Assembly (NCBI RefSeq): GCF_001877035.1
Contig: NZ_CP015756.1
Location: 3,401,001 to 3,465,000, forward strand
Length of the DNA stretch: 64,000 bases
Direction of reading: 5' to 3'
Source of the DNA: Clostridium estertheticum subsp. estertheticum
Lineage (GTDB): Bacteria; Bacillota; Clostridia; Clostridiales; Clostridiaceae
Within the stretch, counting starts at the first letter, position 1. Every line of letters begins with the position of its first letter. Position numbers and translations under genes: made by a program. The notes beneath the pieces are model-generated. The model made no database searches. It was not told the origin of the DNA and worked only from the letters and a program-made list of their open reading frames with translations. Shown in pieces: positions 26,335 to 35,611 of this stretch.

Positions 26335-29187
26335 TTATAGTTCTTTAAGGTATTCTTTTAAATTCTCACCTGAACTTTTTGTAAATTTACCCTTTTCTAA
26401 TTTAAAGTATAAAACATTAGAAGATTTCGCCATTATTACCTCTACTAGAGTTGCATGACAAGTAAGGACAAAAATTTGATTTGTTTTTGATAATTCTACT
26501 AAAGCTTTAACTGTATTTTTTGTATGTGCTATATCAAAGTTAACAAAGGAATCGTCAAAAATCACTGGCAACCTTGGTTTAATTTCTTTTATTCTACTTA
26601 TACGAACTGCCAAAAATAATTGCTCTTTTGTGCCACGACTTAACTCTTTTGAACTTTCCTTTATACTCTCATCCGATAATTTTGTTTTAAAGTCTCCCTG
26701 CATTAAATCATCTTGCGGCATAATATCTTTATATTCACCAGATGTTATTTCACTTAAGATATTACTAGCTCCTTTTAATAACTTATCCTTGGTGTTTTCT
26801 AAAAATCTTTCTCTGATTTTCTCTAAAAATAAGGCTGCCGTACTATAAACGGCATACTTCTCTGCAAGTGGCCTTAGCTTACCTCTTGCTTCTATAATAT
26901 CTTTCTCATACTGCAATAACATCTCATCTGAATTTAAAGCCACAACCTCATCTTTTAATGTCTGTTTTTCATTTTTTAAAATATCCAGTTCCCTAATTAA
27001 TTCTTTATTTTCATTGCTTGAAACTTTATAATCATAATTAATCTCATCAATGCTAATATACTGATTATATAACTCTTGAAGGATAATTAATAAATTTTGA
27101 TTTTCATTATCAGTTTGTAAAGCATCATGCCTTACATTATGTAGTATATCTTTTATACGACCGCTCTTTACTGATTGCAACAATTTTTCTTGTATAATTT
27201 TAAATTCATCTTGCCGTTTTCTATATCTTTTATACTTTTCACCATGATTAATATACTTTTCTATATCTGAAATTATATTTTCTGTATCCTTTTTACAAAG
27301 AAAATCTAATATTTCCTTCTCTAATATTTTAAGCTTTGAAAAACTCATATCAGCTTTATCTAAAAGAATCAAATTTTTATATAAGGTTTCTATTTTTAAT
27401 AATAAGTCACTACAAATACTTTCTATATTGTCTAAACATATTTTTGGTAAACTTATTCCCTCTAAGCTTTTAATATTAAAAAAAGTAAATTTATTAATTA
27501 TATTGTCAATGTTATTTAAAGTTTCACAAAGGTCATCAAACTGATCCATTAATTTTTTCTTTAATAGATAATACTCAAATATCTCATCCTTTAAATAAAC
27601 TACTGTTTTAAAATAATCTTTGATCCCATCAACTGACACTTGCTCGTCAAGTTTAAGAATATCCCTATACTCATCCATTATGTTGTTTAGCTCTTTTAGG
27701 TTTGCATCTACCTTTTTTATTTCCTGGGAATTATTTTTAGAATTTATTATTATGTTATCAATCTGCGTTTTAATTTCTGCATTTCTAGCCATAATTAATT
27801 TCCTATTAGAATAATTTATAAACAAATATAGTGCTGTACCTAACGCTCCACTTATTATTATTGAGCACCCAAGCATCTTATCTATAAAAAATAGTACTAA
27901 CCCTATAATCATAAATAGCATTGTGATATACAAATATTTTTTCATATAGGTTATAGCATCTCGAGGGACTATTTGTTTTTCTAAAACATCTCTGTGTATT
28001 TTTGCGTCTTCTATTTTTTTATCAAGATTTATTTTATCACCCTTTATCTTTTTATACTTTTCAATGTTTTGATTCAAAATATGCTGTTGCATCTCATCAC
28101 AACAAACTTTTGTAACATCATCAAATTTAATCCAATTATCGTTAGCTTTTTTTATCTTATTCATTATCGTTCCAGTTTTTTCATAGTATTCAGTTTTAAC
28201 ACAAATAAGATTCTTACTTATCTCTTTAATTCCTGATATTCCATTATAATAGCTAATAATTAATCTTTTATTTTCCATTAAAATTACCTTAACAAGTTTT
28301 TCCTTGGATGTTTCCCTTTGGAATTCATAATTATCGTTATTATACTTCTCTAATTCTTTAATATATTGAATTTTTAAGTTTTCTGCTCCTTCTATATTAT
28401 ATTCTTTTACATAATCAGGTCCAAAAGAATATGTTTGAATTTCTGTTACAAGATTCTCCTTTTTTTCATTAAGCTCATAATTATGCTTTATAAGTTCTAA
28501 TTTAATTATATTATTATCACTTTCAAGAAGCTGCTTTTCCTTTGAAATTATATTATCCTCAAGGCGTAACAAATTATTTTTTTTTTGCATATAAGCTGTT
28601 AACAGAAGATTGGATCTTTTTCTTCCCTCTAAACCTTTTCTAATATTCTCCTCAAATGGTTTAAACATTTTAGTAGCAGGATTTCCCCTAGTTCCGCCAA
28701 TAACATTAGCCTTTTGTCTTAATTCTTTAGCAACCCCGGGAATCTTAACAATATGTTTAAAACCAGCCCCTAGAAGCATTGATTGTAAATTACTATCTTC
28801 CTTATCCGAACTCTTATTTAGCTCATCAAGACTTATTGTAAACAATTCTTTGTAGGTTCCCTTATCTATATCATATAATCCTTTATTGTAAACTTTAACC
28901 TCAGCATTTTTGTAAACTACCTCTGGATTACTAAACCCTTTTAAGAGTACATTTACTTCTTCTCCATTATCTGAACTTAAATCACATCTTACATCATATT
29001 GGAATTTAGGCGGTGGTAACTCGCTACCTTTTGAAAACCCAAAAGGTATATTTCTAAGTATTTGCATCAAGGTGGTTTTACCAGACCTATTTGCCCCACC
29101 AATAACTATAATTCCATTACCCAATTCTTCTAATTTCTCGCCTTGAAATACTCCGAAATCCCTAATATCTAGCTGTGTTATTTTCAA
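26335..29187 (-). CDS. YhaN-like AAA ATPase (SbcC/Rad50 type)
   Basis: A 950-aa coiled-coil ATPase. Walker A is IGGANRSGKTTLMQILRNI at about residue 31. Long heptad-rich arms flank a hydrophobic pair in the middle (YLYITMLFMIIGLVLFFI and IIISGALGTALYLF), as in B. subtilis YhaN. The C-terminal lobe has ELSRGTKEQLFLAVRISRI (signature) and LPVIFDDSFVNFD (Walker B). It lies 12 nt after the YhaO-like nuclease gene and is probably its partner in DNA end processing. The membrane segment in the coiled-coil region is a real family feature, not an error. Confidence 0.88.
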   Translation of the reverse strand: MKITQLDIRDFGVFQGEKLEELGNGIIVIGGANRSGKTTLMQILRNIPFGFSKGSELPPPKFQYDVRCDLSSDNGEEVNVLLKGFSNPEVVYKNAEVKVYNKGLYDIDKGTYKELFTISLDELNKSSDKEDSNLQSMLLGAGFKHIVKIPGVAKELRQKANVIGGTRGNPATKMFKPFEENIRKGLEGRKRSNLLLTAYMQKKNNLLRLEDNIISKEKQLLESDNNIIKLELIKHNYELNEKKENLVTEIQTYSFGPDYVKEYNIEGAENLKIQYIKELEKYNNDNYEFQRETSKEKLVKVILMENKRLIISYYNGISGIKEISKNLICVKTEYYEKTGTIMNKIKKANDNWIKFDDVTKVCCDEMQQHILNQNIEKYKKIKGDKINLDKKIEDAKIHRDVLEKQIVPRDAITYMKKYLYITMLFMIIGLVLFFIDKMLGCSIIISGALGTALYLFINYSNRKLIMARNAEIKTQIDNIIINSKNNSQEIKKVDANLKELNNIMDEYRDILKLDEQVSVDGIKDYFKTVVYLKDEIFEYYLLKKKLMDQFDDLCETLNNIDNIINKFTFFNIKSLEGISLPKICLDNIESICSDLLLKIETLYKNLILLDKADMSFSKLKILEKEILDFLCKKDTENIISDIEKYINHGEKYKRYRKRQDEFKIIQEKLLQSVKSGRIKDILHNVRHDALQTDNENQNLLIILQELYNQYISIDEINYDYKVSSNENKELIRELDILKNEKQTLKDEVVALNSDEMLLQYEKDIIEARGKLRPLAEKYAVYSTAALFLEKIRERFLENTKDKLLKGASNILSEITSGEYKDIMPQDDLMQGDFKTKLSDESIKESSKELSRGTKEQLFLAVRISRIKEIKPRLPVIFDDSFVNFDIAHTKNTVKALVELSKTNQIFVLTCHATLVEVIMAKSSNVLYFKLEKGKFTKSSGENLKEYLKEL

Positions 29188-29199
29188 ATTATCACCACC

Positions 29200-30543
29200 C
29201 TACATTATTTCCAAAACCTCTGTTAATTTTTCGATAAGTAGTTCTCTAGCTTGTGATATAATATCCGAAATCGTTTCTTCATCAAAATCGAATTTATCGG
29301 CCTCTATATTTTCCGTAAATATTTGCTTCTTCCAAATTGATCCCCAATTTTTCACAAGTTCATTCTTAAACTCAGAATCCGTAGTATATAATCCAATCAC
29401 CTCTTCTAAATCATTAAAAATAGAATTTTGTAATTTAAGCTCTTCAAAGTTTTGAACCATCGATGTCCTAAATATTATAGAATCTACCCATATAAAATAC
29501 TTCTGCGAACTTATTTCTTCATTTATATTTTCTAAAAACTGTTTATAATCATCCTCTGTCATATTAGTTATCTTATTATGCATATCGGTCTTTCCTCTTA
29601 TAACCAATCGAATAATATATCCTCTAAAATCATCTAATAATTCCACATTCGATGATTTTACTCCAATAGAAATTTCAGGAAATTCATATGATAAACTACT
29701 TAGTTCATCATTAATAACTAGGAGCAAATCACTATAATTTTGTATCTTTTTATCATCTTCTATTGTTATCTCTACCTTCTTATACACAACTGTTGATATG
29801 GGTAAAAACTCCATATGCACAACCTCTTTTTTGTTTACTTCGACGAAATAAACTCCGCCCACTCCCTGCTCGCCCATATCACGACCTTGTGGAATTCCTG
29901 GAAAAGCTATGATAGGTTTAGTATCATTTATAATACTTTGTTTATGAATATGTCCTAATGCCCAGTAATCAATATTGGGAACCGCCTTAAGCTCATTTAA
30001 AGTACAAGGAATATAATTTTTATTATCTCCCTCTAATGCAGTGTGTAACATCGCAATATTAAAAACATCATTATCTAATAAATAATTTTCGTAAGATTTT
30101 TCTTTTTCGGATCGATGTTTATAGGATTTTCCTATGATTTTTGCAATAACTTTATCTTCTTTATATACCTCGAAAACTTCTGTTTTTTCAGAACTTATGA
30201 TATGTAAGCTAGGAGGCAAAGCAAACAATTCCTCATCACCATTCATAACATCATGATTACCGTAAATTACATACACGCTTATATTTTTTTGACCTAAATG
30301 TGCACATTGATCTATAAAAATTTTATTTCCTCTTACCGACCTTAAATGACTGTCATAAACATCTCCACAAATTAATATAAAATCCACCTTTAATGAAATA
30401 GCTCTGAGGCAAATTCTTTCGAAGCCATCATATACAGCACCTTTACACAATTCTTGTAATTTTTCTTGTGGTTTTCCATTTATATTAAGAAATGATCCTA
30501 AATGTAAGTCTGCAACATGAATAAATCGAAATGTTCCACTCAT
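29200..30543 (-). CDS. YhaO-like metallophosphoesterase (SbcD/Mre11 type nuclease)
   Basis: A 447-aa protein with the calcineurin-like metal motifs: FIHVADLHLGS (DxH), ICGDVYDS (GD), VIYGNHDVMNG (GNHD), MLHTAL and LGHIHK (H-x-H). These place it in the Mre11/SbcD nuclease group. The ATG at 30543 has GGTGGAG 4-5 nt upstream; an ATG further upstream would add 14 residues. It lies directly before the YhaN-like ATPase, with which it is expected to form a Mre11-Rad50-like complex. Confidence 0.9.
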   Translation of the reverse strand: MSGTFRFIHVADLHLGSFLNINGKPQEKLQELCKGAVYDGFERICLRAISLKVDFILICGDVYDSHLRSVRGNKIFIDQCAHLGQKNISVYVIYGNHDVMNGDEELFALPPSLHIISSEKTEVFEVYKEDKVIAKIIGKSYKHRSEKEKSYENYLLDNDVFNIAMLHTALEGDNKNYIPCTLNELKAVPNIDYWALGHIHKQSIINDTKPIIAFPGIPQGRDMGEQGVGGVYFVEVNKKEVVHMEFLPISTVVYKKVEITIEDDKKIQNYSDLLLVINDELSSLSYEFPEISIGVKSSNVELLDDFRGYIIRLVIRGKTDMHNKITNMTEDDYKQFLENINEEISSQKYFIWVDSIIFRTSMVQNFEELKLQNSIFNDLEEVIGLYTTDSEFKNELVKNWGSIWKKQIFTENIEADKFDFDEETISDIISQARELLIEKLTEVLEIM

Positions 30544-30664
30544 TATCTCTCCACCACCTATTATATATTTTACCATAAAAATCAAAACTAAATATAATTA
30601 CAATTCCTTAAAGACGAAAAAAAGCTAGTCTTTTAACTAGTTATTATTTTATAAGACCTAATAG

Positions 30665-30670
30665 TATAAT
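30665..30670 (+). promoter_or_regulatory. Possible -10 box for the RNA at 30.7-31.2 kb
   Basis: TATAAT lies 46 bp before the first hairpin of the RNA candidate. No good -35 box is present, so this is tentative. Confidence 0.3.
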
Positions 30671-30679
30671 AAATTAAAA

Positions 30680-31165
30680 AGAGCATACAATAATGTTAGT
30701 AGATGATTTAAAATGGTTGAGCCTAGAGTGCTTGTAGGCTGAAATAGCTTTAGAGTGTTCGGCCAAAGGTGTATATGAGATCTGCTAAGGTTTTTTATAT
30801 GCCGGCGGGAAGATTATTATGGGTTCTTAACAGCTGTATATGTGCCTAACTGTATATATATGGTTCTCCCGGATGTGTAATATTCGAGCTAAGATAATAT
30901 GGGTCTCCGCAGGTTTTATTAAGACACATGAAAATTAACTAGCATTGTTTTTAACTATTTATATTGATGTCATCTTTATAAAACTAGGGGTTTTTCTTGG
31001 TCGAGAGATTATTTTTAGCTCCCAAGGGGTTCCATATTGTCGAGCAAAGATGTATGCATGTGCTGTAACGCTTGTATGTTGTCGAAAGATATAATATGGG
31101 TGTGTAAGTATGTGTATGGGTTGTAGTGAAGATCATTTTAGGTTGTCAAAAAATCCCTAGGGTAA
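30680..31165 (+). ncRNA. Candidate large structured non-coding RNA with a reiterated hairpin-loop motif
   Basis: About 490 nt with no reading frame over 60 codons on either strand and more G and C than its flanks. Six variants of a motif like GTCGAGCAAAGAT occur at 30716, 30758, 30883, 31000, 31039 and 31081. Several sit in the loop of short hairpins (ATATT/AATAT, CATA/TATG, ATGTT/AATAT), and two are followed by ATAATATGGGT. Other stems are AGCCTA/TAGGCT at 30720-30740, CCGGCGGGAA with TTCTCCCGG (30802-30811 with 30864-30872), and CTTGG/CCAAG around the fourth motif. G-U pairs in two stems favour the plus strand. I do not recognise a known family; OLE, GOLLD or ROOL could not be excluded by eye. 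Confidence 0.55.
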
Positions 31166-31266
31166 AAGGCAAGTTTTTAGGTACATAAAAATAAACAACA
31201 AAACAAATAGACTAGCATATTATTTTGTTATTTATTTAATTGTACCTAATATAAAACTTGCCTTTA
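31164..31266. repeat. Long imperfect inverted repeat (about 100 bp hairpin)
   Basis: AAAAGGCAAGTTTTTAGGTACA pairs with TGTACCTAATATAAAACTTGCCTTT; the inner AT-rich parts also pair partly, leaving a short loop around GACTAGCA. It follows the RNA candidate and precedes the convergent GerMN lipoprotein gene, so it could act as a two-way terminator or be a MITE-like insertion. Confidence 0.6.
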
Positions 31267-31305
31267 ACATTTTATAAAAACTATAGTATTGTTACCTACT
31301 TTATA

Positions 31306-31917
31306 TTATTTCATCATTTCTTTATTTTCACTCATAGGTTCACTAACATCAGATTGACCACCGATAGTCTTAACCTTTTCTCCATTAAGAAGAAACTGAA
31401 CTTTTGTAATTCCTAAATCCTTATCTAAAACCAATGTATTAACTATTGAAAATAAAGCCATTTGTTCTCCTGCTGATCCCTTTACCTTTAGTTCCGATTT
31501 CAAATTAACATAAGCTATTTTTTCTTTGATTTGCACATCTGACACTTGAAGATTCTTAGGCAATGTTGCATATGTTTTTGCTGTACTGCCACTTTTAGTA
31601 GCTGGTCCCTTTACTAATTCCTCTACAATTGACTTAGCTGTAGGTGACGTTATGGTTCTTTTTTCTGAGGCAAAGTACATAGCTTGGTCATCACTAAAAT
31701 ACAATACGACATCTCTACTTTTTATGTCTTCATTTTTAACTGCTGGTGTAACTGTAGGCGCCACTGTAGATGCTGCTGGTTTTTCTACTTTAGTTGCAAC
31801 TGTTGATTTCTCTTTTACTTCACTTTTTGTGCTAGTGTCTTTTACCTCAGTTTTTCCACAAGCGGCTAATGCAAAGACAACTACACCACATAATATTACT
31901 GAAAGAAATTTTTTCAT
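31306..31917 (-). CDS. GerMN-domain lipoprotein
   Basis: About 203 aa with a lipoprotein signal (MKKFLSVILCGVVVFALAAC, lipobox LAAC with the lipidated Cys), a Thr/Val/Lys-rich linker and a C-terminal GerMN domain (VVLYFSDDQAMYFASEKR ... SIVEELVKGPATKSG). GerM in Bacillus takes part in spore formation and germination. The ATG at 31917 has GGAAGGTG 6 nt upstream; the in-frame GTG three codons earlier lies within that site. Single gene, convergent with the RNA region. Confidence 0.85.
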   Translation of the reverse strand: MKKFLSVILCGVVVFALAACGKTEVKDTSTKSEVKEKSTVATKVEKPAASTVAPTVTPAVKNEDIKSRDVVLYFSDDQAMYFASEKRTITSPTAKSIVEELVKGPATKSGSTAKTYATLPKNLQVSDVQIKEKIAYVNLKSELKVKGSAGEQMALFSIVNTLVLDKDLGITKVQFLLNGEKVKTIGGQSDVSEPMSENKEMMK

Positions 31918-32030
31918 TTTTGTCACCTTCCTATTAAAGTATTGTATAATTTTGTTAAAGATAATTCAAAATTTTATTATCAATTATTACTAGATTATAT
32001 CATATATTATAAAATAAAGTAGTTATCTTT

Positions 32031-32780
32031 CTAATAGTTAAGTTTTCCAAATTGTACATACCACTTAGAATACTTATTACCTATGTCATCTCTATAAGTT
32101 CCCTTATTATCCTTAACCATAACTGTTGCTCTTTTGTTAATTTTATATATGAAACCATTATATTTATTACCATCATTTAGAAAACTTACCTTTTGTCCTA
32201 TTTTTAATCCATATTCTTGTGATATTATTTCCTTTTGACTTGGCAATTGATGAACAACATCTGTATGATAAAACATATTGTGAACCATAGTTTTAAACCT
32301 AATCTTTTTGCAACTAGATTCTTTGTAAAGATGTAGCTCAATTAAATGGCATAATTCATGTTCAAACACTATTTGAAATGCCTCTAATGAATCTTTTGTT
32401 TTAATTCCCGATACAATCTTATCTCTTTCTACCTTATAATACTGAAAAAAGAATTTTATGCCCATCCTAATTTCATATGTTTCTTCTGATTCTTCTAATA
32501 GTTTTATTTTCCTACTATATATGGTTTTTCCTGCTGCTGACGTCATTCTTGTAGATAATGAAAATTTTAAAGTCCCCTTAAAGTTTCTTCTAAAATAAAA
32601 ATTAAAGAATTCTTCATCATATAAATGGAATAAAATTTTAAGGTCATCATTTGACATACATTGTATATCACCTGTTTTCACATTTTTAGATTTACTAATG
32701 AACATATTTCTTATATTATTTCTTTTTATAATTATTTCTGAGTCATAATATTTTAAATCTTTTATACCTTCAATTATCAT
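32031..32780 (-). CDS. SprT-like putative zinc metalloprotein
   Basis: A 249-aa protein. FEHELCHLIELHLYKES gives the HExxH zinc motif near residue 140, and the surrounding layout (FSLSTRMTSAAGKTIYSRK before it) is SprT-like. The C-terminal region (GLKIGQKVSFLNDGNKYNGF) looks like a small beta-barrel. SprT relatives cleave or bind DNA-associated proteins, but this one lacks the C-terminal zinc ribbon, so the activity is inferred only. A GGAAGTAGGG site precedes the ATG. Confidence 0.7.
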   Translation of the reverse strand: MIIEGIKDLKYYDSEIIIKRNNIRNMFISKSKNVKTGDIQCMSNDDLKILFHLYDEEFFNFYFRRNFKGTLKFSLSTRMTSAAGKTIYSRKIKLLEESEETYEIRMGIKFFFQYYKVERDKIVSGIKTKDSLEAFQIVFEHELCHLIELHLYKESSCKKIRFKTMVHNMFYHTDVVHQLPSQKEIISQEYGLKIGQKVSFLNDGNKYNGFIYKINKRATVMVKDNKGTYRDDIGNKYSKWYVQFGKLNY

Positions 32781-32867
32781 TACCCTACTTCCTTATACTA
32801 AGCTACCTTAAAATAAACAATATGTATTTTTGCTATTTTCTTTTCAGCTTCTTTATTTTTTTATTGA

Positions 32868-33014
32868 ATCATCTCCTGCGGAGCTGCAACAGCTTCGCAG
32901 AAGCTGCATTGATGACTTCAGAAGGAAATTTATAATCCAACTTAAGTTTTTTATTTGTAAATATATAACTTCCACTTATAGAAGTTGGAGACTTTCCTTC
33001 TGAAATGTCATTAA
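32868..33014 (+). mobile_element. Dispersed palindromic element, copy D (147 bp)
   Basis: The ends match copies A-C, but it is preceded by TTGA instead of TTAA and ends TGTCATTAA. It is about 15 bp longer because of an added palindrome, CAGCTTC-GCA-GAAGCTG, near the left end. The right hairpin CCACTTATAGAAGTTGG is kept. It lies upstream of the SprT-like gene and downstream of the VIT/VWA gene. Confidence 0.75.
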
Positions 33015-33023
33015 TACTAAGAC

Positions 33024-33052
33024 AAAAATCCCACATATAGATGTAGGATTTT
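33024..33052 (-). terminator. Terminator of the VIT/VWA gene
   Basis: AAAATCCCACAT pairs with ATGTAGGATTTT directly after the stop on the minus strand. Confidence 0.75.
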
Positions 33053-33057
33053 CATAT

Positions 33058-35400
33058 TTAAATGTTTTTTAAGATTGTTGTATTAATTATAAAATCAAGT
33101 GTATTCTTATACTGATTAGATACTGAATTTAATCCTTCAATTTCTAACTTTAACCCATTAACAAATTCTTTTTGAATCTCATCTACATTAACATTTTGAT
33201 ATTGAAATTTTTCTTCAATTTCTTGAATTTTCTTTTCAATATTTTCTTTGTGGAAAGATAATGCTACATCTTTTTTTATAGACAATTTAAAAACTAACAA
33301 TAAACTTAGATAATCTTGTTTCTTTAAATTTAATTCATCATTTAAATTTATGTCAATATTTTGTAATGTTTTATTTAAAAATTCTAAGGATTTATTTAAT
33401 TGATTCTTATATATTTTTATGTCTCCGCTGCCTATCATAAATGCTAATATTGTCTTTATAGTATATTTTATATTATTTCCTAAAGTGTCTTTAGCATTTA
33501 TACCAAAGGCACCGCTAGCAAACTGATTAGAAGCTAAAAGTCTGAGTAACTCATTTCTATTATAGTTTTCATATTTATCATGGTTATCTTCTTGTTTTGA
33601 AACATCTTTATAATAAAATGATGTTGATTCAGAATCCTCATCTAAATCATCATAAAAGGATTCCAATCTTTTCGTTGTTTTAACAGGCAAAATCTCTCTT
33701 ATTCTTATGCCTACTATTGGGTCTTCCATTTCCTCATAAAGAATAAACGCGGTTTCTTTGCATATTATACCGACCTTTTTAGAGATTTCAACAATCTTAT
33801 TATTCATTGCTTCTTGAAGTTCTCCTCGTTCATATTTAACTCTATGTTGAAGTGATTCTATTCGTTTTTTGTACCACATTTTTTCAATTAGATTAACATT
33901 CTCCTCAAGTTCTAAATCATTCAAGAAAATTACTCTCTGAATTCTATTTTTGCCTACTTTTCCTTTTAATATTACAACTCCGCCCACTTCTCCATTAACC
34001 TTCGCAAAAATAGAAAATGGCTCCTTATCATACATATATTCAATAGTTCTTGGGAATGTTGTTTCAACTTTCATTTTACCCCAATCTATTTCAATATCAG
34101 TAACTATCGGATTTTTAATTCTATTAAATTGTTTAAGTACTATATCTTCAATTCTCTCATCAGGATTTATAACTTCTGCAGCGCCATAACTAATTCTAGC
34201 TAATTTGTTAATAAAATAGCTATTTACTGAAGTATTTATCCCAAAAGGGAATATTCTACTTTCCTTAATATTATCTTCTACAAAATTCAATATTTCTTTT
34301 TCATCGTAAACTACATCGTCTGTAAATAAAAATATTATATTTTCCACTTTATCATCTTTATCAAGGAGAGCATATTTTATTGCGTCAAAAATAGCTGCAC
34401 CATTTTCAGCGGAAAGTTCTTTAATCCATTTACTAGCGGTACTCAAATTTTCTTCATTAAATTCAACCTTTATTTCTTTAGAAAAATAATGAAGTTTATC
34501 TCCAAACGCAACAATATTAAATGTATCTCCTACTGCTAAATTTCTTAAACATAGTTGAAGAGCATTTTTACCCTCTGTTAACTTGTCTCCACCCATTGAT
34601 TCTGATATATCTAGAAGAAAAATATAATTTTCTCCAGAGGTTATTTGATCTATTTCAATCTCTGGAATGAATCTTAGATATAAAATCCCTTTATCCTCTC
34701 TCGGATATTCATATATCATTCCGGTAGTTTCTACCTTCTCTTGCTCTTCTAGTATTATTTCTAAATCTTCATCCATTCTTTGATTTTGTCCATCAAGTGT
34801 CACTTTATATAAATTATTTTCTTCATATTCAACCTTTAATTTATGAGAAGAACACTTAAATTCTAATTTTGTTAAAGATTCTACTAATAAACTCAAAGTG
34901 AATTTGTAATCATCATTTTTATTAATGATTCCATTCTCTCTAGAAAGATTTATTGGAGTTATTATCGTCGGAATAATTAATTTCAAATTTCTATTTTCAT
35001 AACTAAGTTCCTCTATATATGATACTTTTATTTGAACAACTTCATTAGAGATTATCTTACCAATAACTATTCTAATTATATTATCTCTAAATTCCTCGAG
35101 CAAAAAAGTATTATTATCATTATTTTTAAAATTTTCATATATTTTATTTGCTTCCTCTTTATCTTGTATCAATCCCTTTATTGTCCTCCCGCCGAGCACT
35201 GCCTCAAAGCCCGATATAACAGCTCCATCTGGAACCGGGAAAGTATAAATTGCTTCAACATCATTGCTTCCTTTGTTCTCATATACATGGTCGATAGTAT
35301 ACTCAGCAAATTCCCCACACAAATTTCCTTTTATATTAACTTCTTTTAAAATTATGTTATTCTTATGTCCCTCTTTATGGTTTATATTATTGATTGGCAT
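33058..35400 (-). CDS. VIT and von Willebrand factor A domain protein
   Basis: About 780 aa. An N-terminal VIT domain (about residues 10-130: GEFAEYTIDHVYENKGSNDVEA ends the first part) is followed by a VWA domain with a MIDAS motif FLLDISESMGGDKL near residue 260, FNIVAFGDKL and IIFLFTDDV. The C-terminal 300 residues are helical with no recognised domain. It has no signal peptide, so it is probably cytoplasmic, perhaps a scaffold. The ATG at 35400 has GGAGGG 5 nt upstream; an ATG nine codons earlier is rejected. Unlike animal inter-alpha-inhibitors, no protease-inhibitor part is present. Confidence 0.85.
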   Translation of the reverse strand: MPINNINHKEGHKNNIILKEVNIKGNLCGEFAEYTIDHVYENKGSNDVEAIYTFPVPDGAVISGFEAVLGGRTIKGLIQDKEEANKIYENFKNNDNNTFLLEEFRDNIIRIVIGKIISNEVVQIKVSYIEELSYENRNLKLIIPTIITPINLSRENGIINKNDDYKFTLSLLVESLTKLEFKCSSHKLKVEYEENNLYKVTLDGQNQRMDEDLEIILEEQEKVETTGMIYEYPREDKGILYLRFIPEIEIDQITSGENYIFLLDISESMGGDKLTEGKNALQLCLRNLAVGDTFNIVAFGDKLHYFSKEIKVEFNEENLSTASKWIKELSAENGAAIFDAIKYALLDKDDKVENIIFLFTDDVVYDEKEILNFVEDNIKESRIFPFGINTSVNSYFINKLARISYGAAEVINPDERIEDIVLKQFNRIKNPIVTDIEIDWGKMKVETTFPRTIEYMYDKEPFSIFAKVNGEVGGVVILKGKVGKNRIQRVIFLNDLELEENVNLIEKMWYKKRIESLQHRVKYERGELQEAMNNKIVEISKKVGIICKETAFILYEEMEDPIVGIRIREILPVKTTKRLESFYDDLDEDSESTSFYYKDVSKQEDNHDKYENYNRNELLRLLASNQFASGAFGINAKDTLGNNIKYTIKTILAFMIGSGDIKIYKNQLNKSLEFLNKTLQNIDINLNDELNLKKQDYLSLLLVFKLSIKKDVALSFHKENIEKKIQEIEEKFQYQNVNVDEIQKEFVNGLKLEIEGLNSVSNQYKNTLDFIINTTILKNI

Positions 35401-35611
35401 TATATCCCTCCTGATTTTATATAACAAAAACTTAACAGAAATTTTAAAATATCATAGATATATTTTATCATTAATATTATAATTAGTCTTTGAATTTATA
35501 CAATATTTTTATTTTCAAATGATATTCTTGTTATTTGTTTTTATCTACCTTATAATAATTAATGGATATGTTAATTATTATAATTAAATACTTTTAAAGG
35601 AGAAATCTTAT

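Noticed and set aside
30586-31305. Protein-coding remnant in the large gene-free block
   Set aside because: No frame over 60 codons on either strand, frequent stops in all frames and no recognisable peptide; RNA structure explains the pattern better.
5333-33014. CRISPR array from repeated palindromic units
   Set aside because: The four copies are kilobases apart, of unequal length and without regular spacers or cas genes.
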